A DNA stretch of 64,000 nucleotides from Ferirhizobium litorale. Its GTDB lineage: Bacteria; Pseudomonadota; Alphaproteobacteria; Rhizobiales; Rhizobiaceae. Position numbers and translations under genes: made by a program. The notes beneath the pieces were generated by a model that was not told where the DNA came from, did not search any database, and saw nothing but the letters and a program-made list of their open reading frames with translations. The stretch covers positions 1-64,000 of the forward strand of contig JALDYZ010000017.1 in NCBI GenBank assembly GCA_030028905.1, in the 5' to 3' direction. This document shows positions 17,617 to 27,304 of this stretch, piece by piece. Within the stretch, counting starts at the first letter, position 1. Each line of letters starts with the position of its first letter.

Positions 17617-20505
17617 ATGGCAGACAAAATGCTTATCGACGCGTCTCACGAAGAGGAGACGCGCGTTGTCGTAGTTCGCGGGAATCGCATTGAAGAATTC
17701 GATTTCGAATCCCAGCACAAGAAGCAGCTACGCGGCAATATCTACCTGGCAAAAGTGACGCGTGTCGAACCGTCGCTGCAAGCGGCTTTCGTCGACTATG
17801 GCGGCAACCGCCATGGCTTCCTTGCCTTCGCCGAAATTCATCCCGACTACTATCAGATCCCGCTCGCCGACCGGCAGGCCCTGCTGAAGGCCGAGGCTGA
17901 GGAACACCGCAAGGATGACGAGATCGAGCCGGTGGAAACCGCCTTCGACCTCGCGCAGCAGGAACAGCCCGACATCGGCATCATTGCGATCGATCCCGCG
18001 CCTGCGGCCGCTGAGGACAGCAAGGTGGCCGAAACCGTTGAAGCACCTGAGGCGGATGCCGCAGGAGTTGAAGCGGTGGCGGTTGAGGAGACGGCCAAGC
18101 CGAAGGCCAAGCGTCGCAGCCGCGCCAAATCGAGCCGCGCCAAGGCAGCCGAGACCGATGCCGAGGCGGAAGCCGCCATCGAAGGCACCGACGACAGCAC
18201 GCCGGGCGAAATGGCCGCGATGGTCGAGACCGACTCGATCTCCGAGGACGTCGATACCCGTTCGCGCCGTCACAACGACGATGACGACGACGATGACGAA
18301 GGCGAAAAAGAAGTCATCGAATCGGTCGGCGCCGAAGACGCGATGGAGGAAGTTCCCGATCGCGTCGTGCGCAAGCAGCGCAAGCAATACCGCATCCAGG
18401 AAGTGATCAAGCGCCGCCAGATTCTGCTCGTGCAGGTCGCCAAGGAAGAGCGCGGCAACAAGGGCGCAGCACTGACGACATACCTGTCGCTTGCCGGTCG
18501 TTACTCCGTCCTCATGCCGAACACGGCGCGCGGTGGCGGCATTTCCCGCAAGATCACCAACCCGCAGGATCGCAAGCGGCTGAAGGAAATCGCTCGCGGC
18601 CTTGAAGTGCCGCAAGGCATGGGCGTCATTCTCCGCACCGCCGGCGCCAACCGCACCAAGGTCGAGATCAAGCGCGACTTCGAGTATCTGATGCGCCTGT
18701 GGGAGAACGTCCGTACACTGACGCTGAATTCGACCGCGCCCTGCCTCGTCTATGAGGAAGGCTCGCTGATCAAGCGCTCGATCCGCGATCTCTACAACAA
18801 GGACATCAGCGAAATCGTCGTCGCTGGCGAAGACGGCTATCGTGAGGCCAAGGACTTCATGAAGATGCTGATGCCGAGCCACGCCAAGGTGGTTCAGCCC
18901 TACCGCGACCTGCATCCGATTTTCTCGCGCTCCGGCATCGAGGCCCAACTCGACCGGATGCTGCAGCCGCAGGTGACGCTCAAGTCGGGCGGCTACATCA
19001 TCATCAACCAGACGGAAGCGCTGGTGGCGATCGACGTCAACTCCGGGCGTTCGACCCGAGAGCACTCGATCGAAGACACTGCATTGCAGACGAACCTCGA
19101 GGCAGCGGAGGAAGTCGCGCGCCAGCTTCGCCTGCGCGACCTTGCCGGCCTGATCGTCATCGACTTCATCGACATGGAGGAGAAGCGCAACAATCGTTCT
19201 GTCGAGAAGAGGCTGAAGGACTGCCTGAAGAACGACCGCGCGCGCATCCAGGTCGGCCGCATCTCGCATTTCGGCCTGCTCGAAATGTCGCGCCAGCGCA
19301 TCCGCGCCAGCGTCCTGGAAAGCACGACCCAGGTCTGCTCGCACTGCGGCGGCACGGGCCATGTCCGTTCGCAGTCGTCGATCGCGCTGCATGTGCTTCG
19401 CGGCATCGAGGAATATCTCCTCAAGAACACAACCCACAACATCACCGTCCGCACCACCCCGGAAACGGCGCTCTACCTCCTGAACCACAAGCGCGGCACG
19501 ATCGTCGATTACGAGAATCGCTTCGGCGTCGCGATCACGGTCGATGCGGACAGCGCGGTCGGTACCCAGCATTTCGCCATCGATCGCGGCGAACCGGTCG
19601 AGAACCCGGTAAAAATCGAAAGCCTCATCACCTTCGCACCCGAGCCCGAGGAAGATGACGACGTCATCATCGAGCTTGATGAGGAGGAAGAAGAAGAAAT
19701 CGTCGAAAAGGCTACTGTTGAACAGGCCGCCCCGCGCGCCGACGAACAGAACGGCCGCAAGCGCAAGCGCCGTCGTCGTCGTCGCGGCAACCGCAACGGC
19801 CAGCCTGGCGGCGAAGACCAGGCACAGGTTGCAGCCGGAGAACAGGCAAGCGAATCCGCTGAGGGCGACGAAGACGATGCCGATGACGAAGTGGCTGCAA
19901 ACGGTGAAACCAGCACCGTAGCCTCCGATGACGCTCAGAAGCGCAAGCGTCGCCGCCGTGGCAAGCGTGGTGGTCGCCGCAATCGTGCCGAGGATGGAAC
20001 GGAAATCGCTGCCGATGGCGAAAACGCAGGCGATGGTAACGGCACAGACGAAGAGGACGATGATTTCGTCGCCGAAGACAAGGTCGTCACAGCGGATCTG
20101 GTGGAGGTCGTCGCCGAACAGGCTGTCAGCGGCGATCTGCCGGCAATGGCGGCAGTCGAGACGGCATCCATCGTCACCGAGGACGTCACCCCGCCGAAGC
20201 CGCGGCGCAGCCGCAAGGCAAAGACTGTCGCCTCTCCGGTTGAAGAGCCTGTAGTCCAGGCCAAGGAAGAACAACTCGTGGACGAGACCGCCGTCGTTGC
20301 GGAGATTGCTGCCGATCTTGAGGCAGACCAAGCTCCGGCGACGGAAGAAACCGCCGCGGCACCGGCGCGCGCCAATCGCGCATCGAACGTTGCGTCCTCG
20401 GAGCCGGTCGTGACCTCGACCAAGGCGTCCGACAATGGTGATTCCGAGAACGACCCGAGCAAGCCCAAGAAGGCGGGCTGGTGGCAGCGGCGCGGCTTCC
20501 TCTAG
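17617..20505 (+). CDS. rne: Ribonuclease E
   Basis: This 962-aa endonuclease is the core of the RNA degradosome. The S1 domain begins with GNIYLAKVTRVEPSLQAAF, is interrupted at about residues 88-260 by an acidic, Ala/Glu-rich insertion (including a run of seven Asp at about 222), and resumes with EVIKRRQILLVQVAKEERG. The 5'-sensor/RNase H and DNase I-like domain (AIDVNSG, DFIDME) follows, with the zinc-link C574/C577 in CSHCGGTGH. The C-terminal 350 residues are disordered, with two Arg-rich RNA-binding blocks (KRKRRRRRRGNRN and KRKRRRRGKRGGRR). The split S1 domain is typical of alphaproteobacteria. Confidence 0.96.
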   Translation: MADKMLIDASHEEETRVVVVRGNRIEEFDFESQHKKQLRGNIYLAKVTRVEPSLQAAFVDYGGNRHGFLAFAEIHPDYYQIPLADRQALLKAEAEEHRKDDEIEPVETAFDLAQQEQPDIGIIAIDPAPAAAEDSKVAETVEAPEADAAGVEAVAVEETAKPKAKRRSRAKSSRAKAAETDAEAEAAIEGTDDSTPGEMAAMVETDSISEDVDTRSRRHNDDDDDDDEGEKEVIESVGAEDAMEEVPDRVVRKQRKQYRIQEVIKRRQILLVQVAKEERGNKGAALTTYLSLAGRYSVLMPNTARGGGISRKITNPQDRKRLKEIARGLEVPQGMGVILRTAGANRTKVEIKRDFEYLMRLWENVRTLTLNSTAPCLVYEEGSLIKRSIRDLYNKDISEIVVAGEDGYREAKDFMKMLMPSHAKVVQPYRDLHPIFSRSGIEAQLDRMLQPQVTLKSGGYIIINQTEALVAIDVNSGRSTREHSIEDTALQTNLEAAEEVARQLRLRDLAGLIVIDFIDMEEKRNNRSVEKRLKDCLKNDRARIQVGRISHFGLLEMSRQRIRASVLESTTQVCSHCGGTGHVRSQSSIALHVLRGIEEYLLKNTTHNITVRTTPETALYLLNHKRGTIVDYENRFGVAITVDADSAVGTQHFAIDRGEPVENPVKIESLITFAPEPEEDDDVIIELDEEEEEEIVEKATVEQAAPRADEQNGRKRKRRRRRRGNRNGQPGGEDQAQVAAGEQASESAEGDEDDADDEVAANGETSTVASDDAQKRKRRRRGKRGGRRNRAEDGTEIAADGENAGDGNGTDEEDDDFVAEDKVVTADLVEVVAEQAVSGDLPAMAAVETASIVTEDVTPPKPRRSRKAKTVASPVEEPVVQAKEEQLVDETAVVAEIAADLEADQAPATEETAAAPARANRASNVASSEPVVTSTKASDNGDSENDPSKPKKAGWWQRRGFL

Positions 20506-20531
20506 AACGGCCGACAAACACTAAGTTCCGG

Positions 20532-20563
20532 ATCCGGCCATGTGCGACATGGCCGGATTTTTT
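20532..20563 (+). terminator. Rho-independent terminator of rne
   Basis: ATCCGGCCATG pairs perfectly over 11 bp with CATGGCCGGAT around the loop TGCGA, followed by six T residues. It begins 26 nt after the rne stop. Confidence 0.93.
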
Positions 20564-20682
20564 GTTTCAGGCGGTCTCACCTCCCGAATTCAGCGGGCTT
20601 TTTTACCCCGCCCCGACCAGCATCGGAGCGTCTCAAAAAGCAATACAACCATGGTTCACCTATCTTCAAATTTTATTGTTTT

Positions 20683-20699
20683 GTACAATTATATTGTAC
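20683..20699. promoter_or_regulatory. Perfect 17-nt palindrome, candidate operator
   Basis: GTACAAT-TAT-ATTGTAC is a perfect 7+3+7 inverted repeat in a very A+T-rich stretch 61 nt upstream of the alpha/beta-hydrolase ATG. Size and symmetry suit a dimeric repressor of TetR, MarR or GntR type. No regulator gene is adjacent. Confidence 0.55.
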
Positions 20700-20760
20700 G
20701 CAATATTAATTTATTCGGCACGGCGATGCTCGCCAACCCGACCGAAGAAAGGTTCAGACC

Positions 20761-21543
20761 ATGATCAGTAAATTCATTCGAGCCGCCGTGCTCGCCACCA
20801 CCCTGCTCGGCTCGACGGCCGTCGGCCTCGCAGATGACCAGAAGCCGACGGTTGTCCTCGTCCATGGCGCCTTCGCCGACACCTCCAGTTGGGACAAGGT
20901 CGATGCGCTGCTCGCCGCCAAGGGCTACAAGATCATAAGTTTCGCCAATCCCCTGCGCGGCGTTGCCTCCGACAGCGCCTATGCAACGCAACTCGTAGAC
21001 CAGATCGCCGGTCCGGTGGTTCTCGTCGGCCATTCCTATGGCGGCGAGGTCATCTCGAACGTCCAGCCCAAGACAGCGAACGTCAAAGCCCTGGTCTATG
21101 TCGCCGCCTTCTCCCCCGACATCGGCGAAAGCGCCGCCAGCCTCTCCGGCCGCTTCCCAGGCGGCACACTCGGCGAGGCGCTCGCGAAGCCGGTCGCCCT
21201 GGCCGACGGCGAGCAGGATCTCTATATCGACCAGTCGAAGTTCCACGACCAGTTCGCGAAGGACGTGCCCGAGGAACAGGCCAGGCTCATGGCGATCGGC
21301 CAACGCCCGATTACGGCCGCAGCCCTCGGCGAGCCCGCCAAACATGCCCTGTGGAAGTCAATTCCGTCGTGGCATATCTACGGAAGCGCCGACCGGAACA
21401 TCACTGCCGATGCGATGAAGTTCATGGCCGAGCGCGCCAAGTCGAGGGATACGGTCGAGGTCGAGGGCGCTTCCCATGTCGTCATGATCTCCAATCCGGC
21501 CAAAGTCGCCGATCTGATTGAAGAAGCAGCCGAGGCAAAGTAG
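20761..21543 (+). CDS. Secreted alpha/beta-hydrolase
   Basis: This 260-aa protein has a signal peptide (cleavage near residue 24, VGLADDQKP). The alpha/beta-hydrolase fold shows the oxyanion strand VVLVHGAFAD, the nucleophile elbow GHSYGG (S92), and a C-terminal EGASHVV His. It resembles the salicylate-esterase/pyrethroid-hydrolase-like group of small esterases; the substrate is unknown. The ribosome binding site is AAAGG at about 9 nt. The 17-nt palindrome upstream suggests repressor control. Confidence 0.86.
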   Translation: MISKFIRAAVLATTLLGSTAVGLADDQKPTVVLVHGAFADTSSWDKVDALLAAKGYKIISFANPLRGVASDSAYATQLVDQIAGPVVLVGHSYGGEVISNVQPKTANVKALVYVAAFSPDIGESAASLSGRFPGGTLGEALAKPVALADGEQDLYIDQSKFHDQFAKDVPEEQARLMAIGQRPITAAALGEPAKHALWKSIPSWHIYGSADRNITADAMKFMAERAKSRDTVEVEGASHVVMISNPAKVADLIEEAAEAK

Positions 21544-21654
21544 TTCCGCTGGCGGCGGCAGCAATCCAGCCAGCTGCCGCCGGCCTGTTCACAACCCGAT
21601 TCAGGCTGCTGCCCTGACGATTCCGCCGACCAGCGCAAGTCGTCGCGATTCCGA

Positions 21655-22809
21655 CTACTTCAACCAGTTCGCGATACGTCCGACGGCCTCTTCTATCTCC
21701 GCGATGGAACCCGCGTAGGAAAAGCGCATGGCACGGTGCCCTTCCTCTGGGTCGAAATCCAGCCCCGGGGTTGCCGCGACATTGACCGCCGCCAGCATCT
21801 CGCGCGCAAAGGTCATGCTGTCATTGGTGAACCGGCTGACATCGACATAGGCATAAAAGGCGCCGTCCATGGGGGACGCGATGCCAAAGCCGATTTCCGG
21901 CAGGCTCTTCATCAGGAATTCGCGATTGGTGCGATAGCCGCTCTTGACCGCTTCGAGTTCTGCGGTCGCCGTCAGTGCTGCGGTCGCGGCGATCTGCGAG
22001 AGCTCCGGCGGAGAGATGTACAGGCTCTGGGCCAGGCACTCAACCGGACGAACAAGCGCCTCGGGCAGCACCATCCAGCCGATGCGCCAGCCGGTCATGC
22101 AGTAGTATTTGGAAAACGAATTGATGATGATCGCTTCGTCGGTCACGTCGAGCGCGCTCGCCTCCTCGCCCGCGAATGTCAGCCCATGATAGATCTCGTC
22201 GGAGATGAAGGCGATCGAGTTGTCCGAGCAATAGTCGGCGAGTGCCTTGAGACCGGCGCGGCCGGTGACCGTTCCAGTCGGGTTGGCGGGGCTGGCAAGC
22301 AAGACGCCCTTCAGCTTCAGTCCTGCCTTGGCCTGGGCGCGCTCCAGGCTTTCGGGGGTCAGTGTGAACCCGGAAGCGGCATCAGCAGGCACCTCGACCA
22401 CATTGATGCCGAGCGCCTTCAGGATATTGCGATAGGCGGGGTAACCGGGACGCGCGATCGCGACGCTGTCGCCCGCATCGAAGAGCGTGAGGAAGGCGAG
22501 GTTGAAGCCAGCGGACGACCCGGTGGTGACCGCAATGCGCTTCGGATCGATCGCCAAGCCGTGCTGGCGCCTGTAGAGTTCGGCAATCGCCACCTTTAGC
22601 CGCACGGTCCCGAGGGCATCCGTGTAGCCGATCCGCTCGGTCAGCGCAGCCCGTGCTGCGGCGACCGCGGCCGATGGGACGCCATGTGCAGGCTGGCCGA
22701 CGGCCATCGAGATCACGGGATGGCCGGCATCACTCCGCCTGTTCGCCTCGGCCAGCACATCCATGGCATGAAACGGTTCTACGGCGCTGCGTCGGGAGAC
22801 TGGAAACAC
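21655..22809 (-). CDS. PLP-dependent class I/II aminotransferase
   Basis: This 384-aa aspartate-aminotransferase-fold enzyme has SPANPTG (N176), FISDEIYHGL (D204) and SFSKYYCMTGWRIGW with the PLP-binding Lys at K234. The C-terminus has the substrate-binding Arg in HRAMRFSYAG. It probably transfers amino groups between an amino acid and 2-oxoglutarate; specificity cannot be read from sequence. The frame starts with GTG at 22809, and no stronger ATG lies before the conserved region. It is divergent from the DsbA-like gene. Confidence 0.86.
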   Translation of the reverse strand: MFPVSRRSAVEPFHAMDVLAEANRRSDAGHPVISMAVGQPAHGVPSAAVAAARAALTERIGYTDALGTVRLKVAIAELYRRQHGLAIDPKRIAVTTGSSAGFNLAFLTLFDAGDSVAIARPGYPAYRNILKALGINVVEVPADAASGFTLTPESLERAQAKAGLKLKGVLLASPANPTGTVTGRAGLKALADYCSDNSIAFISDEIYHGLTFAGEEASALDVTDEAIIINSFSKYYCMTGWRIGWMVLPEALVRPVECLAQSLYISPPELSQIAATAALTATAELEAVKSGYRTNREFLMKSLPEIGFGIASPMDGAFYAYVDVSRFTNDSMTFAREMLAAVNVAATPGLDFDPEEGHRAMRFSYAGSIAEIEEAVGRIANWLK

Positions 22810-23018
22810 GGGATCACACTTTCGTCAGAGGGCTGCTTGCGCCCGACATTTGCCGTATTACTAGGTAGATCACAATCCTGGGAGCAACATCTCGCATGCA
22901 ATTTTCGCCGATTGGCCGGAACAGACGGGACGCAGCACGTAGCATTCGCGTTCGGTCGATGTTATCTGGCAATAGAGTCCGCGCAGTGCGGTCAACCGAC
23001 CGGAAGATGAGGTATTGA

Positions 23019-23786
23019 ATGCGCCTTCCCCATAAACTTGTTGCAGCAACTTCGTTTGCCGCAATCCTTGCCGCCGTGGCGCTTCCAGTGCCTGCCAGCG
23101 CGCTTGACGATACCCAGAAGCGCGAGATCGGCGCCTTCATCAAGGAGTATCTGATCGAGAATCCGGAGATCATGCTGGATGTCCAGGACGCGCTGCAGCA
23201 GAAACAGGCCTCCGCGCGCGCCCAGGTCGCGCAGAAGGCAGTTGCCGAAAACCAGGACACGATCTTCTCGTCGAAGTTCGACCTTTCGCTCGGCAATCCG
23301 AACGGCGACGTGACGATCGTCGAGTTCTTCGACTACAATTGCGGATACTGCAAGCATGCCCTGGCCGACATGGATACCATCCTCGCCAAGGACAAGAACG
23401 TTCGTTTCGTGCTGAAGGAATTCCCGATCCTAGGCCCTGAATCGCTCGCCGCCCACAAGGTATCCGACGCCTTCAGGAAGATTGCGCCCGAGAAGTACGG
23501 GGAGTTTCACCGCGCGTTGCTCGGGACCGAAGGGCGCGCAAACGAAGAAAGCGCCATCGCCGTCGCCACGTCGCTGGGGGTGAGCGAGGCCGATATCCGC
23601 AAGACGATGGAAGAAAACCCGAACGACGAAGCGGTCCAGGAAGCCTACCAACTGGCGAACAGCCTCGGCATCTCCGGAACGCCATCCTACGTAATGGGCA
23701 ATGAGGCGATCTTCGGGGCGGTCGGCGCCGATTCCATCGAAGAAAAGATCACCAACATGCGCTCTTGCGGCAAGACAAGCTGCTAA
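23019..23786 (+). CDS. DsbA/ScsC-like periplasmic thiol-disulfide protein
   Basis: This 255-aa protein has a signal peptide (cleavage near ASALDD), an N-terminal helical segment (about 30-85), and a thioredoxin-fold DsbA domain with the active site C108-G-Y-C111 and cis-Pro 222 (SGTPSYV). Two further cysteines lie near the C-terminus (C250, C255). The N-terminal extension of the Com1/ScsC type suggests possible oligomerisation and isomerase activity instead of simple oxidation. GAGG lies 7 nt before the ATG. Confidence 0.88.
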   Translation: MRLPHKLVAATSFAAILAAVALPVPASALDDTQKREIGAFIKEYLIENPEIMLDVQDALQQKQASARAQVAQKAVAENQDTIFSSKFDLSLGNPNGDVTIVEFFDYNCGYCKHALADMDTILAKDKNVRFVLKEFPILGPESLAAHKVSDAFRKIAPEKYGEFHRALLGTEGRANEESAIAVATSLGVSEADIRKTMEENPNDEAVQEAYQLANSLGISGTPSYVMGNEAIFGAVGADSIEEKITNMRSCGKTSC

Positions 23787-24202
23787 GTCACCGACATTGA
23801 TCGCACCGCCGCCAAGGCCTGTGGACAAACCCGTGTCCATGGGGTTCCCCTTGAAGGCCCGGCGGTCTATAGGTGACGCTTGGATTTTTGATGGAACCAT
23901 TGATGAAGATGATGTCCCGGTGCTTCGCGGGCTCGACTGGCACGAGCGGGGTCCCAGTGGCGATTGCGCGCCCTTTCCCCCTGTCGGTCGCGGCGATGGC
24001 CGGACGTCGCCTTCCCAGAACGGCGCCGTCAATCCAGCAGCAACAGCATTCTCGTCAGCCGGTTCGGAAACCGGCTGCAGGACGCTTGTGCGCCACGGGC
24101 GACAACAAGCATGAATTGCGGTATCGACATCAATAGCTAGAACATGGCGTAGGGCGACATCGCCGGACATCACGCTATAACAAGAATACAGGGTATATTT
24201 CC
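23787..24202. other. 416-nt gene-free gap before accB
   Basis: In many rhizobia aroQ (type II 3-dehydroquinate dehydratase) lies just before accB (from memory). I find no AroQ-like sequence (no FVLNGPNLN-type start) in any frame here, and the open frames are Arg/Pro-rich without ribosome binding sites. It probably holds the accB promoter. Confidence 0.55.
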
Positions 24203-24676
24203 ATGGCTGAGAAGAAATCGGGTATCGACCAGGCGCTGATCCGTGACCTTGCGAATATCCTCAACGACACCGACCTCACGGAAATCGAAGTCGAACAGGA
24301 CGATCTGCGCATCCGCGTATCGCGCGCAGGCACTCCGCAATACGTTCAGGCACCGATTGCCGCCCCCGCCGCTTACGCGCCTGCTCCTGCGCCGGCCGGT
24401 GCCGCCGTTTCCGCCGCACCTGTGGAAGCCGTACGCAATCCGGCCAACGTCCTCAGCGCGCCGATGGTCGGCACGGTCTACCTCGCGCCTGCACCCGGTG
24501 CGCGGCAGTTCATCGAAGTCGGCGCGACAGTCAAGGAAGGTCAGACCCTTCTCATCATCGAAGCCATGAAGACCATGAACCAGATCCCGGCACCCCGTTC
24601 CGGCAAAATCACCGAAATCCTGGTGTCGGACGGACAGCCGGTCGAGTACGGTGAAGCCATGGTCGTCATCGAATAG
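24203..24676 (+). CDS. accB: Biotin carboxyl carrier protein of acetyl-CoA carboxylase
   Basis: This 157-aa carrier brings carboxybiotin from AccC to the carboxyltransferase in the first step of fatty acid synthesis. The N-terminal part is charged, then comes a flexible Ala/Pro linker (about 48-80), then the biotinyl domain with the biotin Lys at K123 in [10 protein letters not shown] (Thr where most have Met after the Lys). It is followed after 11 nt by accC, so the two form an operon with aat. Confidence 0.95.
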   Translation: MAEKKSGIDQALIRDLANILNDTDLTEIEVEQDDLRIRVSRAGTPQYVQAPIAAPAAYAPAPAPAGAAVSAAPVEAVRNPANVLSAPMVGTVYLAPAPGARQFIEVGATVKEGQTLLIIEAMKTMNQIPAPRSGKITEILVSDGQPVEYGEAMVVIE

Positions 24677-24687
24677 GCACCCTAAAA

Positions 24688-26031
24688 ATGATTTCCAAAA
24701 TTCTCATAGCCAATCGCGGGGAGATCGCCCTTCGTGTGCTGCGTGCCTGCAAGGAACTCGGCATTCCGACGGTCGCCGTCCATTCGACAGCCGATTCGGA
24801 CGCGATGCATGTGCGCCTTGCCGACGAAAGCGTCTGCATCGGCCCGCCGCCATCGCGTGAAAGCTACCTGAACATCCACCAGATCGTCGCCGCCTGTGAA
24901 ATCACCGGCGCCGATGCGGTGCACCCGGGCTACGGCTTCCTCTCGGAAAACGCCAAGTTCGCCGATATTCTCGATGCCCACGGCATTACCTTCATCGGCC
25001 CGACCGCCGAGCATATCCGCATCATGGGCGACAAGATCACCGCCAAGCAGACCGCGCAGGAACTCGGCATTCCCGTCGTTCCCGGTTCTGACGGTGAGGT
25101 AAAGCCGGAAAATGCCCTGGAAGTCGCCCGCAAGATCGGCTTCCCTGTCCTCATCAAGGCCACCGCCGGCGGCGGCGGACGCGGCATGAAGGTGGCAAAG
25201 ACCGAGGAAGAGCTGGAAGAGGCCGTTTCGACCGCCCGTTCCGAAGCGCTCGCGGCCTTCGGCAACGACGCCGTCTACATGGAAAAATATCTTGGCAAGC
25301 CCCGCCACATCGAGATCCAGGTGGTCGGCGACGGTGAAGGCAACGCCATCCATCTCGGCGAACGCGATTGCTCGCTGCAACGTCGTCACCAGAAGGTCTG
25401 GGAAGAGGCAAATTCGCCGGCCCTCAACGTCGAGCAGCGCATGAAGATCGGTCAGATCTGCGCCGACGCGATGAAAAAGTTGAAGTACCGCGGCGCGGGC
25501 ACTGTCGAATTCCTCTACGAAAACGGCGAGTTCTATTTCATCGAAATGAACACCCGCCTGCAAGTGGAGCACCCGATCACCGAGGCGATCACCGGCATCG
25601 ATCTCGTCCACGAGCAGATCCGTGTCGCATCGGGCGGCGGCCTGTCGGTCAAGCAGGAAGATATCACCTTCGAGGGCCACGCCATCGAATGCCGCATCAA
25701 CGCCGAGGATCCACGCACCTTCGTGCCCTCGCCCGGCACGATCACGCACTTCCACGCGCCCGGCGGACTTGGCGTGCGCGTCGATTCGGGCGCCTATGCC
25801 GGCTACAAGATCCCTCCTTACTATGATAGCCTCATCGGCAAGCTGATCGTGCACGGCCGCACGCGCGTGGAATGCATGATGCGGTTGCGGCGCGTTCTCG
25901 ACGAATTCGTCGTTGACGGCATCAAGACGACGCTGCCGTTGTTCCAGGATCTGGTGGCCAACCAGGATATCGCCAACGGCGAATACGATATCCATTGGCT
26001 GGAAAACTACCTGGCAAAGACATCGGTTTGA
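24688..26031 (+). CDS. accC: Biotin carboxylase subunit of acetyl-CoA carboxylase
   Basis: This 447-aa ATP-grasp enzyme carboxylates biotin on AccB using bicarbonate and ATP. It has the N-terminal biotin-carboxylase domain ([14 protein letters not shown]), the glycine-rich ATP loop [12 protein letters not shown], the catalytic stretch [14 protein letters not shown], and the C-terminal domain with [14 protein letters not shown]. The length is normal. aat begins 6 nt after the stop. Confidence 0.97.
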   Translation: MISKILIANRGEIALRVLRACKELGIPTVAVHSTADSDAMHVRLADESVCIGPPPSRESYLNIHQIVAACEITGADAVHPGYGFLSENAKFADILDAHGITFIGPTAEHIRIMGDKITAKQTAQELGIPVVPGSDGEVKPENALEVARKIGFPVLIKATAGGGGRGMKVAKTEEELEEAVSTARSEALAAFGNDAVYMEKYLGKPRHIEIQVVGDGEGNAIHLGERDCSLQRRHQKVWEEANSPALNVEQRMKIGQICADAMKKLKYRGAGTVEFLYENGEFYFIEMNTRLQVEHPITEAITGIDLVHEQIRVASGGGLSVKQEDITFEGHAIECRINAEDPRTFVPSPGTITHFHAPGGLGVRVDSGAYAGYKIPPYYDSLIGKLIVHGRTRVECMMRLRRVLDEFVVDGIKTTLPLFQDLVANQDIANGEYDIHWLENYLAKTSV

Positions 26032-26037
26032 TCAACC

Positions 26038-26652
26038 ATGGCAGGGCGCCGCAGCAGATCTTCTGGTCTCACTCCCGAGATCCTGCTGCGCGCCTATTCG
26101 ATCGGCCTGTTTCCGATGGCCGAATCGGCAGACGATCCGGAGATATTCTGGGTCGAGCCCGAAGTGCGCGGCATCATTCCGCTCAATGACTTCCATGTTT
26201 CCAAGAGCCTCGCAAAGGCGATGCGCAAACAGCCATTCGAAATTCGCTTCGATTCGGATTTTGACGCGGTCATCGCCGCTTGCGCGGAACCGGCTCCGGA
26301 TCGCCCCACCACTTGGATCAACAGCACAATCAGGAGCCTCTACTCGTCCCTGCACAAGCTCGGGCATGCGCACTCCGTCGAGGCCTGGGAAGGAGACCAA
26401 CTGGTTGGCGGACTCTATGGCGTATCGCTGGGTTCGGCCTTCTTCGGCGAGAGCATGTTCTCGCGCCGGACCAACGCTTCGAAGATCTGTCTGGTGCATC
26501 TGGTCGAGCGCCTGCGCAAACAGGGATTCACGCTCCTCGATACGCAATTCACTACCGAGCACCTGAAGGGCTTTGGCGCGATCGACATTCCGAAATCACG
26601 CTACACAAAGTTACTGGAAAAGGCCGTCAACTGTCCGCACTTGACCTTCTGA
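26038..26652 (+). CDS. aat: Leucyl/phenylalanyl-tRNA--protein transferase
   Basis: This 204-aa enzyme adds Leu or Phe to proteins with N-terminal Lys or Arg, marking them for ClpS/ClpAP degradation. The family core is plain: [45 protein letters not shown] and [17 protein letters not shown]. It lies 6 nt after accC. It converges on the DUF2155 gene. Confidence 0.95.
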   Translation: MAGRRSRSSGLTPEILLRAYSIGLFPMAESADDPEIFWVEPEVRGIIPLNDFHVSKSLAKAMRKQPFEIRFDSDFDAVIAACAEPAPDRPTTWINSTIRSLYSSLHKLGHAHSVEAWEGDQLVGGLYGVSLGSAFFGESMFSRRTNASKICLVHLVERLRKQGFTLLDTQFTTEHLKGFGAIDIPKSRYTKLLEKAVNCPHLTF

Positions 26653-26748
26653 CATTGTCACCGGGTGACTGGAGCCGAAGTCCTCAAGCGCCTGTACGGA
26701 ATGCATAATCCGTAGCCTGACGTTACGTTACCGCTGTTTCGAGAAAAG

Positions 26749-27204
26749 TTACTGTTCCTGCGCAGGCTGCGCATCGGGCGCCGGGACGTCCGACGTCTGC
26801 TTGCATTCCTTCAGCCAGACGTCATAGATCGGATGTTCGACCGCGTTGAGGCCAGGGCTGTCGGCGAACATCCAGCCGGTGAAGATGCGGCGGATCTTGC
26901 GATCGAGAGTGATTTCCTCGACCTCGACGAAGGCGTCGATCTTCTGGGCTTCAGTGTCATCGCGCGAATAGCAGACCTTCGGTGTCACCTGCAGCGCGCC
27001 GAACTGCACCGTTTCATCGATGTAGACGTCGAAGGTGGTGATGCGACCGGTGATCTTGTCGATGCCGGAGAAAACCGCAACCGGATTTTCCATTCTGGCC
27101 GCGCGCGCCGGCTCGATCGCCGACAGCGAACCGCCCGCGAGCGCCATGAAGGACGCCAACGCCATCCTCATCGTTTTCGACGTGCACAGATCGAATAGTT
27201 TCAT
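26749..27204 (-). CDS. DUF2155-family periplasmic protein
   Basis: This 151-aa protein has a signal peptide (hydrophobic core MALASFMALAGGSLSAI, cleavage near ARAARM). The DUF2155 domain follows: AVFSGIDKITGRITTFDVYI, TPKVCYSRDD, and RIFTGWMFADSPGLNAVEHPIYDVWLKEC split over its second half. The family is widespread in alphaproteobacteria and uncharacterised; the two cysteines may form a disulfide. GGAG lies upstream of both in-frame ATGs (27213, 27204); 27204 has better spacing. It lies next to the NDUFA12 gene on the same strand. Confidence 0.85.
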   Translation of the reverse strand: MKLFDLCTSKTMRMALASFMALAGGSLSAIEPARAARMENPVAVFSGIDKITGRITTFDVYIDETVQFGALQVTPKVCYSRDDTEAQKIDAFVEVEEITLDRKIRRIFTGWMFADSPGLNAVEHPIYDVWLKECKQTSDVPAPDAQPAQEQ

Positions 27205-27304
27205 GTCGCCCATGTCTCCAGCGCGTCTATCGAGATGCTGCGTTCCAGGGGAAAATCCAGCATTGCTGCCCGTAGCTGCCAAATGTGGCAATTGCCGGGA
27301 GAAA

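Noticed and set aside
17728-20517. A 929-codon open frame antisense to rne
   Set aside because: High-GC coding DNA commonly leaves long antisense frames. The plus strand is clearly RNase E, and the antisense protein is a low-complexity Asp/Arg/Leu sequence with no domain.
23873-24136. 87-codon frame in the accB upstream gap
   Set aside because: Arg/Pro/Gln-rich, no ribosome binding site, and not AroQ-like.
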